64,000 nucleotides of DNA. It comes from Pseudomonas putida. GTDB lineage: Bacteria > Pseudomonadota > Gammaproteobacteria > Pseudomonadales > Pseudomonadaceae. The notes under the pieces are model-generated. The model saw only the letters and a list, made by a program, of their open reading frames with translations, was not told where the DNA came from and made no database searches. Location of the stretch: NCBI RefSeq assembly GCF_016406145.1, contig NZ_CP066306.1, forward strand, positions 930,001 through 994,000, written 5' to 3'. The number at the start of each line of letters is the position of its first letter. Position 1 is the stretch's first letter. Below are positions 45,549 to 56,390 of this stretch, piece by piece. A program made the translations under genes and the position numbers.

Positions 45549-47108
45549 TTAATCGATCATTTCGGTCTGGCGTTCGACCGGGTCGATCAGCACGGCCTTC
45601 TGCTGGCGCACCAGCAGGTCGAGGATTTCTTCCTGGCGCTCACCCAGGATGCCGTTGAGGCTGATGCCGTTGGCTTTGCGCGGGGCGAGCATGGAGACTT
45701 TGTACAGCTCCACCGACAGCGGCGAGTCGATCGAAAGAGGCCCCGAGCCGTTGGCCGCCAGCTCACCGCCGACCACGATCAGCGAGACCTTGGTGTCGAA
45801 CGGGTCGAGGGCGATGTCACGGTCAGTGTCGGACAGATCCTTGATGTGCCCGTAGACACCCACCAGGCCGTTGGCAACGGCGACGTTTTCGTACAGCCGG
45901 ATGTTCACGCTGTTGCGCACACGGATGCCGTGGCGACGGTTGTTGATCAGCTTGTTGCCCCAGATCAGGTTGTCACCGCTTTCGTACAAGGTGATGCCGT
46001 CGGTGTGGTTGCGGTAGATCTCGTTGTAGGCGATCAGGTTGTTGACGCTGTTACGGTCGATCACCACACCCGAGAGCTTGTTGTCGTAGCTCTTGTTGTT
46101 GATGATCCAGCTGTCGTTGACCTCACGCGAGACGATGATCCCGTGCTTTTTCTTGGTGCCATAAACCGTGTTGCCGGCGATGATCAGGCGGTGCGAACGG
46201 TCGTGCGGGTCGATCCCGTAGACGATGTTGTCGCGGTAGGTGCTGTCCTTGACCACGAAGTCCTGGGTCTCGTAGCAGTAGAACCCGTACCACATGTCGC
46301 TGAATTCCGAGCCGATGATCCAGCCGGTGGGCTCCGGGCGGCCCATGCGTTTGGCCATGTTCGGGGTGTACTGCGAGATGCTCACACCGTACGACTTGGA
46401 CTTGGCGTAGCCAAAACTGGCCATCTTGGTGTTGACGATGTACGTCTCGGTGCCGCCCCACGACAGCAGAAACGGGCGGAATTCATTGGGCGAGCGGAAG
46501 GTCGCCGGGCCGTTGTCCTTCTCGCGCCAGCCAGTGACCTGGGTGTCGCTGACAAACAGTTTGCCGTCATTGACCAGGAACGCGCCGCCCTCCTGGGACA
46601 GGCGCAGTTGCTTGACCTTGCCGTCGATCTCGAGGATGCCCTTCTGCCCGACCACGATCGGCAAGCGCGCCAGGTAAACACCTGGCTCGACTTCGCTGAG
46701 GTACTGCTTTGGCACCTTCTTGCTCAGTTCGACCAGGTCGACATGGCCGTCATCGACAAAGATCGCCTGGGGGATGCCGTGCTGGCGTTGTACCCACTCG
46801 GCAGCCTTGTTGTCGCCGCCGATGAATTCCTTGAGCGATTCTTCCTGCAGCATGCGGCGCACGCTGACCTTGCCCTTGTGGCTGCGGTCGATCTTCTTCT
46901 GCACGGCGGCGGCGGTGTAACCGCTCAGATCGGGCAGCTTGGGCGGGTCCATGTGCAGCGGCTCGGTCGGTGCGCTGGACACGGTGTAGGTCTTGGCCTG
47001 CTGCAGTTCCTTGGCAATCACCGCAGGTTCTGCGGCGACGGCCAGGCCTGTGGCCAGCAGCAAAGCGCTGGCCAGAAGGCTGTGACGTAAGTGCGGGTGA
47101 AGGTTCAT
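45549..47108 (-). CDS. algG: AlgG, mannuronan C5-epimerase
   Basis: 519 residues. The signal peptide spans about 1-26. A right-handed beta-helix with NosD/CASH repeats (VVIDRNSVNNLIAYNEIYRNHTDGITL) follows. The catalytic motif YGIDPHDRSH lies near residue 300. It converts D-mannuronate to L-guluronate in the polymer. It sits between algE and algX. Confidence 0.96.
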   Translation of the reverse strand: MNLHPHLRHSLLASALLLATGLAVAAEPAVIAKELQQAKTYTVSSAPTEPLHMDPPKLPDLSGYTAAAVQKKIDRSHKGKVSVRRMLQEESLKEFIGGDNKAAEWVQRQHGIPQAIFVDDGHVDLVELSKKVPKQYLSEVEPGVYLARLPIVVGQKGILEIDGKVKQLRLSQEGGAFLVNDGKLFVSDTQVTGWREKDNGPATFRSPNEFRPFLLSWGGTETYIVNTKMASFGYAKSKSYGVSISQYTPNMAKRMGRPEPTGWIIGSEFSDMWYGFYCYETQDFVVKDSTYRDNIVYGIDPHDRSHRLIIAGNTVYGTKKKHGIIVSREVNDSWIINNKSYDNKLSGVVIDRNSVNNLIAYNEIYRNHTDGITLYESGDNLIWGNKLINNRRHGIRVRNSVNIRLYENVAVANGLVGVYGHIKDLSDTDRDIALDPFDTKVSLIVVGGELAANGSGPLSIDSPLSVELYKVSMLAPRKANGISLNGILGERQEEILDLLVRQQKAVLIDPVERQTEMID

Positions 47109-47127
47109 TGCAGGTCCTCTACCGGCC

Positions 47128-48606
47128 TTAGAAGCGCCAGATCACGTCGACGAAGGCGCGGTGCATATAAGAGTCCGCTTCCTTGCCATAGGCATCGCCG
47201 GGCTTGAACACACCGGCACGCAGGCGCACCAGAGCGGACGGCTCGTCGATCGCCTGGCTCATCGAAGCAGGCAGCAGGCCCTGCTTGAAGTACTTGGTGA
47301 CGACCACGTCCATTTCCTGACCCAAGTCTTTCTCGCCGTTGACCAGCGGGCGGCTCACGCCGTTGTCGTTAACCGCGGCGTTGATACCGCTGGAGCCAAT
47401 GTTTTGCGAGCCATCGACACGCCAGAACTTGTGGTAGATGAAGCTGGCGTCGTAGTCCTCGCGCAGTTGCCAGGAGGCGAACAGGGTGGCCGCCTGCAGG
47501 TTGCCCAGCTCGCCGCGGAAGGCCTCGCCGAAGCGGTGCACGCGCGAACGGGTACCGGTGAAGTTGGAGCGGTTGCTCTCAAGGCCGGTCTGCTCGAAGT
47601 TGCTCGAACCGTCGTCGCCACCACCGCCGCTGCCGCGGGCATAGGCCGCGCCAACTTGCCAGTTCGGGTCCAGGCGCAGGCGGATGCCCAGGTCGGTGGC
47701 CCAGGCGTTGACGTCGCCGCTCTGCTTGCCGACAACGACCTGGTCGTCACCGACCAGCTGGCTGTTGAGCTTGTCGCGATCACCGGTCAGCCAGGTCAGG
47801 CTGCCCCAGTAGTTGACGGTGTGGTCGTTGCGCCAGTTGTAGGCGTCGCTGTTGGCTTCCAGGCCCAGCCAGGTGAGGTCGCCGGTGCGGGTCTTGTCCA
47901 GTGCGTCGATGGTTTCGCCCGGGCTTTTCAGGCTGCCGCTGTCATGGGTGTGGTGGGCGCGCAGGCCAACCCAGTGGCCGGGAGTCCACTGCGTGGCGAC
48001 GTTACCGTATACGTGCGTACGGTCTTCGTCTTCCGGGGCCAGCTCGGTCAGGTCGGTGCGGTATTCGCTGAAGCGTTGGGCCACACCCAGGTCAGCCTTG
48101 AGCAAGGTGGTGTCGAAGGTCCAGTTCAACGCTTCGATGTTGGTGTCGCGCCACATGCCGTCGTCGCTGCGCAGGCGTTGGCGACCAAGGCGCAGCTGCT
48201 CGCCCGGGTAAGCCGTGAGGCCGCTGTAGCCGACCCAGAACTCGCGCATGGCCAGGTAGCTTTTGTCGGGTTGGCGGCTGTCGTCACCGGTGTCGGTGGT
48301 GGTGCCGTCATCGTTCTGGCGCAGGGTGTCGGTTTCGATGGTGTCGGTGGCGGCAACGGCCTGGCCCATGGCGTAGGCACTCCAGTTGCCGCGCTCGCCG
48401 TACACCCAAGGGCGCAGGTCAAGGCCCAGGCCGTTGACGTCACCACCGGAGCGGGTGCCCAGGTCGCGATCGTCTTCCGACTGGCCGGTGATCTTCACAT
48501 CCAGGCCGAAGTTTTTCTGGGCGGTCATGTCGGCCAGGGTCGGGCAGGACCACAGCAGGGCGAAGCTCAGGCCGATGCCGGCTTTCACGAAGGGATTGAG
48601 CGTCAT
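47128..48606 (-). CDS. algE: AlgE, outer-membrane alginate export porin
   Basis: 492 residues. The signal peptide spans about 1-25, then alternating strands of an 18-strand-type barrel end in an aromatic residue (VIWRF). Typical AlgE segments are [24 protein letters not shown] and [20 protein letters not shown]. The start overlaps the algK stop by 4 nt. It forms the polymer exit pore with AlgK. Confidence 0.96.
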   Translation of the reverse strand: MTLNPFVKAGIGLSFALLWSCPTLADMTAQKNFGLDVKITGQSEDDRDLGTRSGGDVNGLGLDLRPWVYGERGNWSAYAMGQAVAATDTIETDTLRQNDDGTTTDTGDDSRQPDKSYLAMREFWVGYSGLTAYPGEQLRLGRQRLRSDDGMWRDTNIEALNWTFDTTLLKADLGVAQRFSEYRTDLTELAPEDEDRTHVYGNVATQWTPGHWVGLRAHHTHDSGSLKSPGETIDALDKTRTGDLTWLGLEANSDAYNWRNDHTVNYWGSLTWLTGDRDKLNSQLVGDDQVVVGKQSGDVNAWATDLGIRLRLDPNWQVGAAYARGSGGGGDDGSSNFEQTGLESNRSNFTGTRSRVHRFGEAFRGELGNLQAATLFASWQLREDYDASFIYHKFWRVDGSQNIGSSGINAAVNDNGVSRPLVNGEKDLGQEMDVVVTKYFKQGLLPASMSQAIDEPSALVRLRAGVFKPGDAYGKEADSYMHRAFVDVIWRF

Positions 48607-50030
48607 AGCGAGTCCTCACCGTCTACTTCTTTTTCGTCTTCTTGCAGGGCCTCGAGGGCCAGGGTGCTATTGCTACCTTGGGCCATGCTGCCGCGAGCTT
48701 GCTTTTCCTGCGCCAGCAGGCTCTGTGCCTGGCTGCGCTGGTCTGGTGTGAGTTGCTGGTCAAGTTGCTGCAGCAGTTCGCTGGACTGCGGCGTCGGGTT
48801 GGCCTGCGAAAGCTGGGCGAATACCCAGGCGTTGCCAGGTTGTGGGCGAATGCCATGGCCTTCGCTGAACAGCTGGGCAAGGGCATAGTCGGCACTGTTC
48901 TGGCCACCGCGGGCTGCGCTGAGCAGGTGGTCGACGGCCTTTTGCGGCTCGACGTTGCCCAGGTAGCCACGGCGATACAGCTGGCCAAGGTAGTAGTGGG
49001 CGCTGACTTCGCCGGCCTCGGCAGCTGCCTGCAGGTGGTGTTCGGCCTTTTCGGCATCCGCTGGCAGGGTCTTGCCTTCGTAGTACAGGCGCCCGAGCAG
49101 CAGTTCGGCACGCGGCTGTTCGGCTTCGCGGCCCTTGTCGATGTAGGCCATCAGCTGGTCGGTGTCGCCCAGCTCCGGGAAGTCGTAGACCAGTTGCGCC
49201 AGGCTCACCCAGGAAGCCGGATTGGCCGGGGCGACCTGTTCCAGCAGCGCTTTGGCGGTTTTTTCGTCGGTCTGGCCCAGGCTACGGTCGGCCAGTACAC
49301 GGGCAACGCTGTCGACCCGAGTGGCAGGCACCGCACCGCGGGCATAAGCGGATTTGAGCTGGCCGAGCAGGGCGGCTTGCTGGTCGGCCTGGCCGCGTTT
49401 CTGGTACACGGTGGCCAGCTCGACGTAGCAGATGTCGCTGGTGTTCAGCGCCGCCTTGCAGATCTTCTCGACTTCACCCAGGTGCTGGTCGTAGGTGCCC
49501 TGGGTGCGATACAGCAGCACCTGGGCCAGGCCCGCTTCCGGGTTGCCGGCAGCGCGCCACTGGTCGATCTGCTGCTGGGCATTGATGTTGGGGAAACTCT
49601 GCGGGTAGGTCAGGTAAAGCATCGCCAGCGGGATCAGGGTATTGCCTTGGCCCTGCTTGGCGGCGAGCTTGAGCAGGGTCTGAGCTTCTTCGCGTTCGGC
49701 CTGGGTGCTGTCGGGCTTGGCCACCAGCAGGCGGCCGAGGCGTGCCTGGGCGCGTGGCGAGGTTGCCGCCGCAGCGCGATAAGTGGCCTCAGCTTCCTTG
49801 AGCTGCGAGGGGTCGCGGGTAGCGACCTTGATGTCGGCCAGGCCTACTTGTGCGTCGCTGTAGCCCAGGTCAGCCAGGGCCTTGTAGTTGCGCTCGGCCA
49901 GCGCGGTGTCACCGCGCTTGAGGGCTTCGTTGGCCAGGCGCTGGTCGGGCAGGCCCGCACAGCCTGCCAAGGCGATCGCCGCGGCCAGGGCGCAGAGGCC
50001 CCGGCTTGCGCTTTTCTTGTGGGGAATCAT
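48603..50030 (-). CDS. algK: AlgK, TPR/Sel1 outer-membrane lipoprotein
   Basis: 475 residues. Lipobox IALAGC gives Cys near 24. Multiple Sel1/TPR repeats follow (for example [25 protein letters not shown]). It scaffolds the periplasmic alginate complex and helps place AlgE. Confidence 0.96.
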   Translation of the reverse strand: MIPHKKSASRGLCALAAAIALAGCAGLPDQRLANEALKRGDTALAERNYKALADLGYSDAQVGLADIKVATRDPSQLKEAEATYRAAAATSPRAQARLGRLLVAKPDSTQAEREEAQTLLKLAAKQGQGNTLIPLAMLYLTYPQSFPNINAQQQIDQWRAAGNPEAGLAQVLLYRTQGTYDQHLGEVEKICKAALNTSDICYVELATVYQKRGQADQQAALLGQLKSAYARGAVPATRVDSVARVLADRSLGQTDEKTAKALLEQVAPANPASWVSLAQLVYDFPELGDTDQLMAYIDKGREAEQPRAELLLGRLYYEGKTLPADAEKAEHHLQAAAEAGEVSAHYYLGQLYRRGYLGNVEPQKAVDHLLSAARGGQNSADYALAQLFSEGHGIRPQPGNAWVFAQLSQANPTPQSSELLQQLDQQLTPDQRSQAQSLLAQEKQARGSMAQGSNSTLALEALQEDEKEVDGEDSL

Positions 50031-50042
50031 CGCTTGATCCTC

Positions 50043-51209
50043 TTACAGCCCACGGGCCACGGCTTTGTCGATCAGCCAGTTGAGCGAAGGGCCACGGTCG
50101 CTGCTGACCGATGCCGGGCGCCCGGCCAGCTCGGCAGGCAGGCCGCCGTCTGGTTTGATCTGCACGCGGATGTCGGAGGCCAGGTTTTCGCTGTCGAGGC
50201 TGGAGCTGCTGACGATCTGGCCGGTGCGCACTTCGGTTTCGCCTGCCACCTGGAAGTTGACGCGGGTACCTGGCTTGACTTCGTCGAACTGGCGGTAGCT
50301 GAAGCGTGCCTCGACCATCGGGTTGCTGGTACGCGGGATCAGCTGGAAGATCGGCTGGCCCTTGGCGGCATACTGGCCATCGTCCACCAGCTGGCGGGCG
50401 ACTACGCAATCGCATGGGCTGGTGAGGGTGCCGGAGAGTTGCTTGCCGAACAGTTCCTCGACCTTGGCCGGCTCCAGCTGCGAGTCGTCCAGGTGGCCTT
50501 TGAGCATGTCCAGCATGCTGGTGCTGAAGCTTGCCAGCGGCGCGCCCTTGACCACCATGCCACCGGGCTCGACCAGGCTGTTGACGGTGCCGTCACGCGG
50601 CATGGTGATGTTGGTGGTCGGCACCGCGACCACGCCGGCTTCGGCGTGGCTGACGAAGTACATGCCGTACAGCGATTTGGCGACGAAGCCGAAAGCGGCT
50701 ACACCGACGACAAATACCCCGAGGGTCACGGTCACTGCCTTGAGGCGGCCGAAAGCGGACAGGCCAGAGCCGCCGTCCTTCTGTTTGCGCGCCTTGGTGA
50801 AATTGTCGCGCTGCAGGGTGCTGAGCACGTCGCCGACGCTGATCAGTTCACCCGAAAGGTGGCTGGTGATGATATGGCGCAGGGTGGCGATGTCACGGGG
50901 TTCGAGGTTCTGGAACTGCGCACCGGTACGGCCATCGCTCGGGTTGCAGGAGCGCATCTGAAACTCGATGTCCATCGACAAGCCCAGGTTGTCGACCACG
51001 AACTGCAAGCGCCCGCGCAGTACCTGACCGACCTTCAGCGGCTGCTTGGCGTAAAAACTCAAGCCGCCAGCGGACAGGTCTTCGACCTTGACCTCATGGG
51101 TCTGGCGTTCGCCATCCAGATAGCGCAGCTTGGCCGGGATGCGCACCCGGGCGTGCTGGCGCTGGGCTTCGGACTCATGCACGACATTGACGTTCACGGC
51201 GGTATTCAT
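50043..51209 (-). CDS. alg44: Alg44, PilZ c-di-GMP receptor of the alginate synthase
   Basis: 388 residues. The PilZ domain at about 14-115 has an intact c-di-GMP site: Arg17-x3-Arg21 and Asp44-x-Ser46-x2-Gly49. One membrane helix (about 160-182) and a periplasmic HlyD-like part follow. It activates Alg8 when c-di-GMP is bound, tying alginate synthesis to diguanylate cyclases. Confidence 0.96.
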   Translation of the reverse strand: MNTAVNVNVVHESEAQRQHARVRIPAKLRYLDGERQTHEVKVEDLSAGGLSFYAKQPLKVGQVLRGRLQFVVDNLGLSMDIEFQMRSCNPSDGRTGAQFQNLEPRDIATLRHIITSHLSGELISVGDVLSTLQRDNFTKARKQKDGGSGLSAFGRLKAVTVTLGVFVVGVAAFGFVAKSLYGMYFVSHAEAGVVAVPTTNITMPRDGTVNSLVEPGGMVVKGAPLASFSTSMLDMLKGHLDDSQLEPAKVEELFGKQLSGTLTSPCDCVVARQLVDDGQYAAKGQPIFQLIPRTSNPMVEARFSYRQFDEVKPGTRVNFQVAGETEVRTGQIVSSSSLDSENLASDIRVQIKPDGGLPAELAGRPASVSSDRGPSLNWLIDKAVARGL

Positions 51210-51246
51210 GGTGGTTTGTTCCTGTTAGTTCCGATCCGGGTTGGGC

Positions 51247-52737
51247 TCACACGACCATGAACAGCACAGCGACGAAGATGCTGGCAGCCGAGAAGGTCAT
51301 AGTCCGCGAGGACCAGGTGTTGAACCATTGTTGAAAACTGGCGAGGTCACGTTTCAGGGCAGTCGGTTGACGGGTCCAGGACTGCTTGTCGAGGCGGAAG
51401 AAGACGTAGATCTTCATCAGCGCGCCGACGATCTGGTTGTAATAGAGGATCAGCGGATAGGCCGGGCCGACGTTATGCCCCGAGCACAGCAGCATGATGG
51501 TGAGGATCAGGCGGGTGATGCCGATCCACAGCAGGTACACCAGCAGGAAGCCGAGGCCGAACTTGAGGCTGGCGATCACGGCCACGGTCAGGCCCAAGAG
51601 GCTGGTCCACATCGACACGCGCTGGTCGAACAGCACGATGCTGGTGAACAGCCCCAGGCGGCGCATGCCCAAGCCCAGCGCGCGGGAGTTCTGCCGCAGG
51701 TTGTTGCCGTACCAGCGGTACATCAGTTTGCGGCTGGCCTTGAGGAAGCTCTTCTCCGGCGGGTGCTCGACCGTGTTGATGGCGGCGTCCGGCACGTAGA
51801 AGGTGTCGTAGCCAAGGCGCATCAGGCTGAACCAGCTGGACTTGTCGTCACCGGTGAGGAACTTGAAGCGGCCCAGGCGCCAGTGCATCAGCGAGTCGCT
51901 TTCGACGTCGGCGATGAACTCGGGGTTGGTCACCACGCTGGCACGGAACATCGACATGCGCCCGGTCATGGTCAGCACGCGCTTGCTCAGGGCCATCGAG
52001 CACATGTTGATGTGGCGCTGGGCGAAGCGCAGCTTGTGCCACTCGCTCATGATGTAGCCACCGCGCACTTCGCAGAACTCGTTGGTGGTCAGGCCACCGA
52101 CGTTCGGGTACAGCTTGAACCAGGGTACGGTCTTGCGAACCACGCCTTCGGCCAGCACGGTGTCGCCGTCGATCACCGCGACAACGGCGTTCTCATCCGG
52201 CAGCATCCGCGAGATAGCGCGAAAACCGTACGCCAGGCCATCACGCTTGCCGGTCCCGGCGATGCGCACGATGTCCAGCTTCACGTGGGCGGGCGGGTTG
52301 TATTTGGCCCACAGGCTCTTTACCAGCAGCTCATCGGACATTTCCACCAGCGAACAGACCACGGTGGTGGGGAAGCCGCAATCGATCGCTTCACGGATCA
52401 CCGAGCTGTACACCTGGGCAGTGGTCAACGCTTCGATGCGAAAGCTGGTGACCATCAGGTACACGTGCGACGGGTCGGCCGCGCTGCCCATCTTCTGCAC
52501 CTTGCGGCGCAGGTAGGGGTACACGCCGTAAAGGAAGATCATGCCGCGAATGAAATGGGTGGCGCCCATGGAGTAGCGCCAGATGCCGACTGCGCCGACC
52601 AGGAAGATGAAGTGCTTGGACTGCGAGTCGAAGATTTCGGCCGGCAAGGCCAGGGCGATCAACATGAGCAGGCTCATGTAGAGCAGCCAACCGGCGCACT
52701 GCAGCAGCACTGTCTGTAGCCTTTGCATGTTCAGCAT
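51247..52737 (-). CDS. alg8: Alg8, alginate polymerase glycosyltransferase
   Basis: 496 residues; the second Met at 52728 is an alternative start. The GT2 core has [38 protein letters not shown] and the product-binding [11 protein letters not shown], flanked by N- and C-terminal membrane helices. It polymerises GDP-mannuronate and extrudes the chain with Alg44. Confidence 0.96.
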   Translation of the reverse strand: MLNMQRLQTVLLQCAGWLLYMSLLMLIALALPAEIFDSQSKHFIFLVGAVGIWRYSMGATHFIRGMIFLYGVYPYLRRKVQKMGSAADPSHVYLMVTSFRIEALTTAQVYSSVIREAIDCGFPTTVVCSLVEMSDELLVKSLWAKYNPPAHVKLDIVRIAGTGKRDGLAYGFRAISRMLPDENAVVAVIDGDTVLAEGVVRKTVPWFKLYPNVGGLTTNEFCEVRGGYIMSEWHKLRFAQRHINMCSMALSKRVLTMTGRMSMFRASVVTNPEFIADVESDSLMHWRLGRFKFLTGDDKSSWFSLMRLGYDTFYVPDAAINTVEHPPEKSFLKASRKLMYRWYGNNLRQNSRALGLGMRRLGLFTSIVLFDQRVSMWTSLLGLTVAVIASLKFGLGFLLVYLLWIGITRLILTIMLLCSGHNVGPAYPLILYYNQIVGALMKIYVFFRLDKQSWTRQPTALKRDLASFQQWFNTWSSRTMTFSAASIFVAVLFMVV

Positions 52738-52795
52738 CCGTCGAGAATTCTGGGAAAAGGGCAGCGCAGGAGGCCTGCGCTGCCGGGCCGCTGGC

Positions 52796-54112
52796 TTACC
52801 AGCAGATGCCTTCTGTACCGCGGGTAGTGCAGGTTGGCTTGCTCATGAAACCGACCAGGTCGATCACTTGCTTGCCAGCCGGTGCCTGTTCGGCCAGGGC
52901 GCGGAACTGCTCGTCACGGTTACCCAGGACGATGATGTCGGCGTTGTCGATGACCTTCTGGAAGTTGGCGTTGAGCAGCGACGAGACGTGCGGGATCTTC
53001 GACTCGATGTACTCTTTGTTCGCGCCGTGAACCCGGGCGTACTCGACGTTCTCGTCGTAGATGTCCAGTTGGTAGCCTTTGCCGATCAGGCGCTCGGCCA
53101 ACTCGACCAGCGGGCTTTCACGCAGGTCGTCGGTACCGGCCTTGAAGCTCAGGCCCAGCAAGGCGACCTTGCGCTTGTCGTGGGCTTCGATCAGTTCGAA
53201 GGCGTTCTGCACCTGAGATTCGTTGCTGCGCATCAGCGAGTCGAGCAGTGGCGCCCGTACGTCGAGGCTGGCGGCACGGTAGGTGAGGGCGCGCACGTCC
53301 TTGGGCAGGCACGAGCCGCCGAAGGCGAAGCCGGGGCGCATGTAGTACTGCGACAGGTTCAGCACCTTGTCCTGGCAGACCACGTCCATCACGTCGCGGC
53401 CATCGACGCCGACGGCCTTGGCGATGTTGCCGATTTCGTTGGCGAAGGTGACCTTGGTGGCGTGCCAGACGTTGCAGGTGTACTTGATCATCTCGGCGAC
53501 TTCGATCGGCTTGCGGATGATCGGTGCATCGAGTTCTTCGTACAGGCTTTGCAGGACGTCGCCGCTGGCGCTGTCCAGTTCGCCGATGACAGTCATCGGT
53601 GGGTGGTCGTAGTCCTTGATCGCGGTGCTTTCACGCAGGAACTCGGGGTTGACCGCGACGCCGAAGTCGACGCCGGCTTTCTTGCCCGAGCAGTCTTCGA
53701 GAATCGGGATGACCACGTTCTTGACCGTGCCTGGCAGCACCGTGCTGCGCACCACGATGGTGTGGCGGCGAGTGGTATCGCGCAGGACGTAGCCGATTTC
53801 GCGGCAGACCGACTCGATGTATTCCAGGCCCAGGTCGCCATTTTTCTTGCTTGGGGTACCGACGCAGATCATCGACACGTCGCTGGCGCGGATGGCCTCG
53901 GCGAAGTCGGTGGTGCCACGCAGGCGGCCGTTGGCGATGCCCTGCTGCAGCAGTGCTTCCAGGCCAGGTTCGACGATGGGCGACTTGCCCTGGTTGATCA
54001 GGTCGATCTTGGTGCTGGACACGTCCACACCAATCACGTCATGGCCTCGCGCCGTCAGGCAACCTGCACAGACCGCACCCACATAACCCAAACCAAAGAT
54101 GCTGATACGCAT
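52796..54112 (-). CDS. algD: AlgD, GDP-mannose 6-dehydrogenase
   Basis: 438 residues. The N-terminal NAD motif is [13 protein letters not shown], the central helix domain contains [23 protein letters not shown], and the catalytic Cys is near 268 in [13 protein letters not shown]. It oxidises GDP-mannose to GDP-mannuronate, the committing step. The ATG at 54112 has GAGG upstream. It is the first gene of the operon, with a long untranslated leader. Confidence 0.97.
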   Translation of the reverse strand: MRISIFGLGYVGAVCAGCLTARGHDVIGVDVSSTKIDLINQGKSPIVEPGLEALLQQGIANGRLRGTTDFAEAIRASDVSMICVGTPSKKNGDLGLEYIESVCREIGYVLRDTTRRHTIVVRSTVLPGTVKNVVIPILEDCSGKKAGVDFGVAVNPEFLRESTAIKDYDHPPMTVIGELDSASGDVLQSLYEELDAPIIRKPIEVAEMIKYTCNVWHATKVTFANEIGNIAKAVGVDGRDVMDVVCQDKVLNLSQYYMRPGFAFGGSCLPKDVRALTYRAASLDVRAPLLDSLMRSNESQVQNAFELIEAHDKRKVALLGLSFKAGTDDLRESPLVELAERLIGKGYQLDIYDENVEYARVHGANKEYIESKIPHVSSLLNANFQKVIDNADIIVLGNRDEQFRALAEQAPAGKQVIDLVGFMSKPTCTTRGTEGICW

Positions 54113-55038
54113 CGCTATCACCTCATGTGTTTATCACGCCAGCTCCTCCGGGAAGAGCCGGACCGGGTTGATTAACAACAGTTTTAGGGCGCACGGATCC
54201 CATGGCGAATGCACACTTCACCGAGCGCAGGCATGAACAAATCCGGAGCGCACAAAGTTGTGCACTCAAAGTTGGCAGTCAAAGGCCAGTAATTAATAGG
54301 CGTGCCCTGAAATGCAGCCGTCTTTATTGCAAAGCGCTACTTGGCGCGTTGCTGTGCTTGTTCTTTCAAGTGGAAAAATCCTTTGAAATCAACCACTAGG
54401 ACGATTCTTTAGGGGCGCGTCTCTCCTGCTGGGCAGGGCCTACGGGAGTACCCGTGGCATCTGTTAAAAGTTCCGGAGCCGCTATTGGTTCGAGGCTGCT
54501 TGTCATCTGTAAGTCATCTCTCACACCGCACAGGCATGAAATTCGTTACGGCACTATGAGCTATGCGTCACAGAAGAAGTTCCTGGGTGGGTTTCGCCTC
54601 GATGAAAGATTTCTAAATAATTCTTCAATGGCGAATACTTTCAAACTGATAGCACGTCTCAGGCGCACCCCTGTATATAAAGGGCGAAATCCGTGTGCGA
54701 TATTTTTGTGCCAGCATCGGAAAAATTTTTTCAAAATTCGTCAAAAAACTACGAATGGTCTTATGACGGTTGGCGATAGCGGCTTGTGTGCCTGGTTTTT
54801 GACGCTGGTTTGTTGGCGCAGTAGCTGAGTGATGCCTGCTTCAGTGTGGTGCGGGATCACATTCAGAAATACTCAAAGCCACGCAAAAGCTAAGGTTTTT
54901 CCGGGGCAGGTCGTTAACACCCTTGGACGCCCCTATTCGGAGCTGTCCATGAACGACGGAGCGTCTTGGGCAGCCTGAGGCCACTGGCCATCAGGGGCGT
55001 CTCATCCTTAATCACATGGAAGAGACGAGATCACGCTA
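54113..55038. other. Long intergenic region between algD and the exported-protein gene
   Basis: These 926 bases contain no gene I can support. They hold the algD leader (54113-54548), the AlgU-like promoter and, further up, an unusually AT-rich stretch. The line 54721-54780 has 20 G/C of 60, suiting bent DNA or a regulator platform (AlgR, AlgB, AmrZ and IHF act here in P. aeruginosa). I found no exact AlgR box. Open frames at 54202-54399 and 54454-54828 have no ribosome site or recognisable protein character. Confidence 0.7.
54555..54582 (-). promoter_or_regulatory. Candidate AlgU (sigma-22/RpoE-type) promoter of algD
   Basis: On the minus strand GAACTT (54582-54577) matches the AlgU -35 exactly. 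After a 17-nt spacer comes TCATA (54559-54555), a fair match to the TCTGA -10. The start point would be near 54548, giving a leader of about 435 nt; P. aeruginosa algD also has an AlgU promoter and a leader of several hundred nucleotides. The -10 is the weaker half of the evidence. Confidence 0.5.
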
Positions 55039-55479
55039 ATGAAAAAGACATCGCAGATTGTGCTTGCCACCGTGTCGCTGCTTGCTGCCGGCCTGGCGCA
55101 GGCGGGGCCGCCCGTTGAAGTGACCATCAAGAATCTCGGCGCTCAGCCCGCAGTCATGAAACTGGTGACCTCAAATGAGACCAGTACCTATCAGATCGCC
55201 AACCCTCAACCCGCTAATACGATTCCAGCCTCCTCTTCTACCTTCATGCGTGTGCAGCGGTTGGTAAGCCCGGACGTAAATGGTGCGATGGTGCGCTACA
55301 CCATTGGCAGCAAGACGTGTGCTTTTGGCACCACTTTTCAGATGCGCATGCTACCGGGTGGAATAAAGCAGCCCCAGTGGACCAAAACCGCAACGCCAAG
55401 TGGCGGGGCAACGTGCACGGCGAATATTACGAGTACATCCGCTGACTACGCGTGGAAAGTCGAATTCACCATGAGGTGA
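55039..55479 (+). CDS. Small exported protein of unknown function
   Basis: 146 residues. A clear Sec signal peptide (MKKTSQIVLATVSLLAAGLAQA, cleavage near 22) precedes a ~124-residue beta-rich mature domain with VEVTIKNLGAQPAVMKLV at its start. Two cysteines (KTCAFG, GATCTAN) could form one disulfide. It has no membrane segment. I do not recognise the family. It lies 116 nt upstream of the 264-residue protein gene on the same strand, so it may belong to the same unit or be independent. Confidence 0.8.
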   Translation: MKKTSQIVLATVSLLAAGLAQAGPPVEVTIKNLGAQPAVMKLVTSNETSTYQIANPQPANTIPASSSTFMRVQRLVSPDVNGAMVRYTIGSKTCAFGTTFQMRMLPGGIKQPQWTKTATPSGGATCTANITSTSADYAWKVEFTMR

Positions 55480-55595
55480 GTGGCGTTCCAGTCTGCTTCT
55501 AAAAGTCTGCGCTTCGCCGGTGTGTGCCGGCGAAGTGTAATTGGAATATTTGTGCGAAGTGCGTGTGCTGCATCAGCCCGCCAGGAGTTGCGTAT

Positions 55596-56390
55596 ATGGA
55601 TGGAGTCAGTAGTTTCGGGGTATATAAAAGCCAGGTTGGTACCGCTGTAACTACCAGTCGTGTAGAAGAATCTGCCCTTCTAGACGCGCAGAAAGTAGAC
55701 AGTGACAAGGGGAATGGCGAAGAAAAAATTTCGAGCCTGGCTAAGCAGTTGAGTGCTGCTGCCGAGCGTGCGGCGTTGCGTGATAGCCAACTCTCCCGTA
55801 GCGAGCTGGCAGACCTTGCAGCTAGCATTCTGGACCGGTTGGGGGGGCTATCGTACTCCTTGGCGAAAGACTTTTATGATTCACAGTTACCGGATACGGA
55901 TAATGCCGAGTTGCTGGCGCGTGCGCGCCAAGCCAATGATTTTGCAAGTGGCAAAGGTAGCAATCCATTCAAGGGTTTTAGTCGCGAGCAACTAAGCCTG
56001 ATTATTTACGATGAAAGCGGGGCTTTCACGGTGAGTGAACGGCGCGCTGCAATGTTCGAAAAAACAGACCAGCATAACCAGTGGGCACAAACAATAAGCG
56101 GCAAGATGAATGCTGAGTATCAGCGAACGGGCCGAATTGATGAAGGGTTGCATGAGATTCTGGAATTTTATAATGCTCTACCGCCTATTGAGGTCGCCGA
56201 ATATGGAAACTATGAGGCCAATATCATGATGCAGTTGTCGCAGCATGAAGTGCCGCAGGCTGAGTTTGATATTTCGTTGATCGACATGCTGGCAAAGGAG
56301 TGGAAATCGGCTCGAAGCGATCAAGAGAAAGCACTCGAGTCGCAGAGCGACTCTGCTTTTCAGGGTGAGAATGGGGGGGGCAAGGCATGA
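55596..56390 (+). CDS. Low-GC gene for 264-residue protein coupled to an ABC exporter
   Basis: 264 residues from the ATG at 55596 (AGGAG at 55583-55587). There is no signal peptide or membrane helix, and it is mostly helical and acidic. The N-terminal ~30 residues are Ser/Val-rich. The central block SRSELADLAASILDRLGGLSYSLAKDFYDSQLP and later block NPFKGFSREQLSLIIYDESGAFTVSERRAA look like a Pseudomonas family I have seen without an assigned function. The stop overlaps the ABC ATPase start as ATGA. Base use is unlike its neighbours (sampled lines at 55861 and 56161 are 48% and 43% GC, against 73% at 57061). It could be a substrate or an accessory of the exporter; neither is shown. Confidence 0.8.
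   Translation: MDGVSSFGVYKSQVGTAVTTSRVEESALLDAQKVDSDKGNGEEKISSLAKQLSAAAERAALRDSQLSRSELADLAASILDRLGGLSYSLAKDFYDSQLPDTDNAELLARARQANDFASGKGSNPFKGFSREQLSLIIYDESGAFTVSERRAAMFEKTDQHNQWAQTISGKMNAEYQRTGRIDEGLHEILEFYNALPPIEVAEYGNYEANIMMQLSQHEVPQAEFDISLIDMLAKEWKSARSDQEKALESQSDSAFQGENGGGKA

Noticed and set aside
48642..51260. 872-codon open frame on the plus strand antisense to algK and alg44
   Set aside because: It is a shadow of two clearly real alginate genes in GC-rich codon use. Its product is low-complexity Gln/Val/Gly/Leu-rich without any domain. The same applies to long antisense frames at 41285-43015, 44075-45658, 45438-47090, 47161-48888, 51241-52719 and 52727-54175.
54454..54828. 124-codon open frame in the algD upstream region
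   Set aside because: No ribosome site, mixed composition, and it lies across the probable algD promoter on the opposite strand. The frame at 54202-54399 was rejected for the same reasons.
54945..54965. Possible AlgR box near the exported-protein gene
   Set aside because: The minus strand reads CCGTCGTTC rather than CCGTTCGTC, so the match is not good enough.
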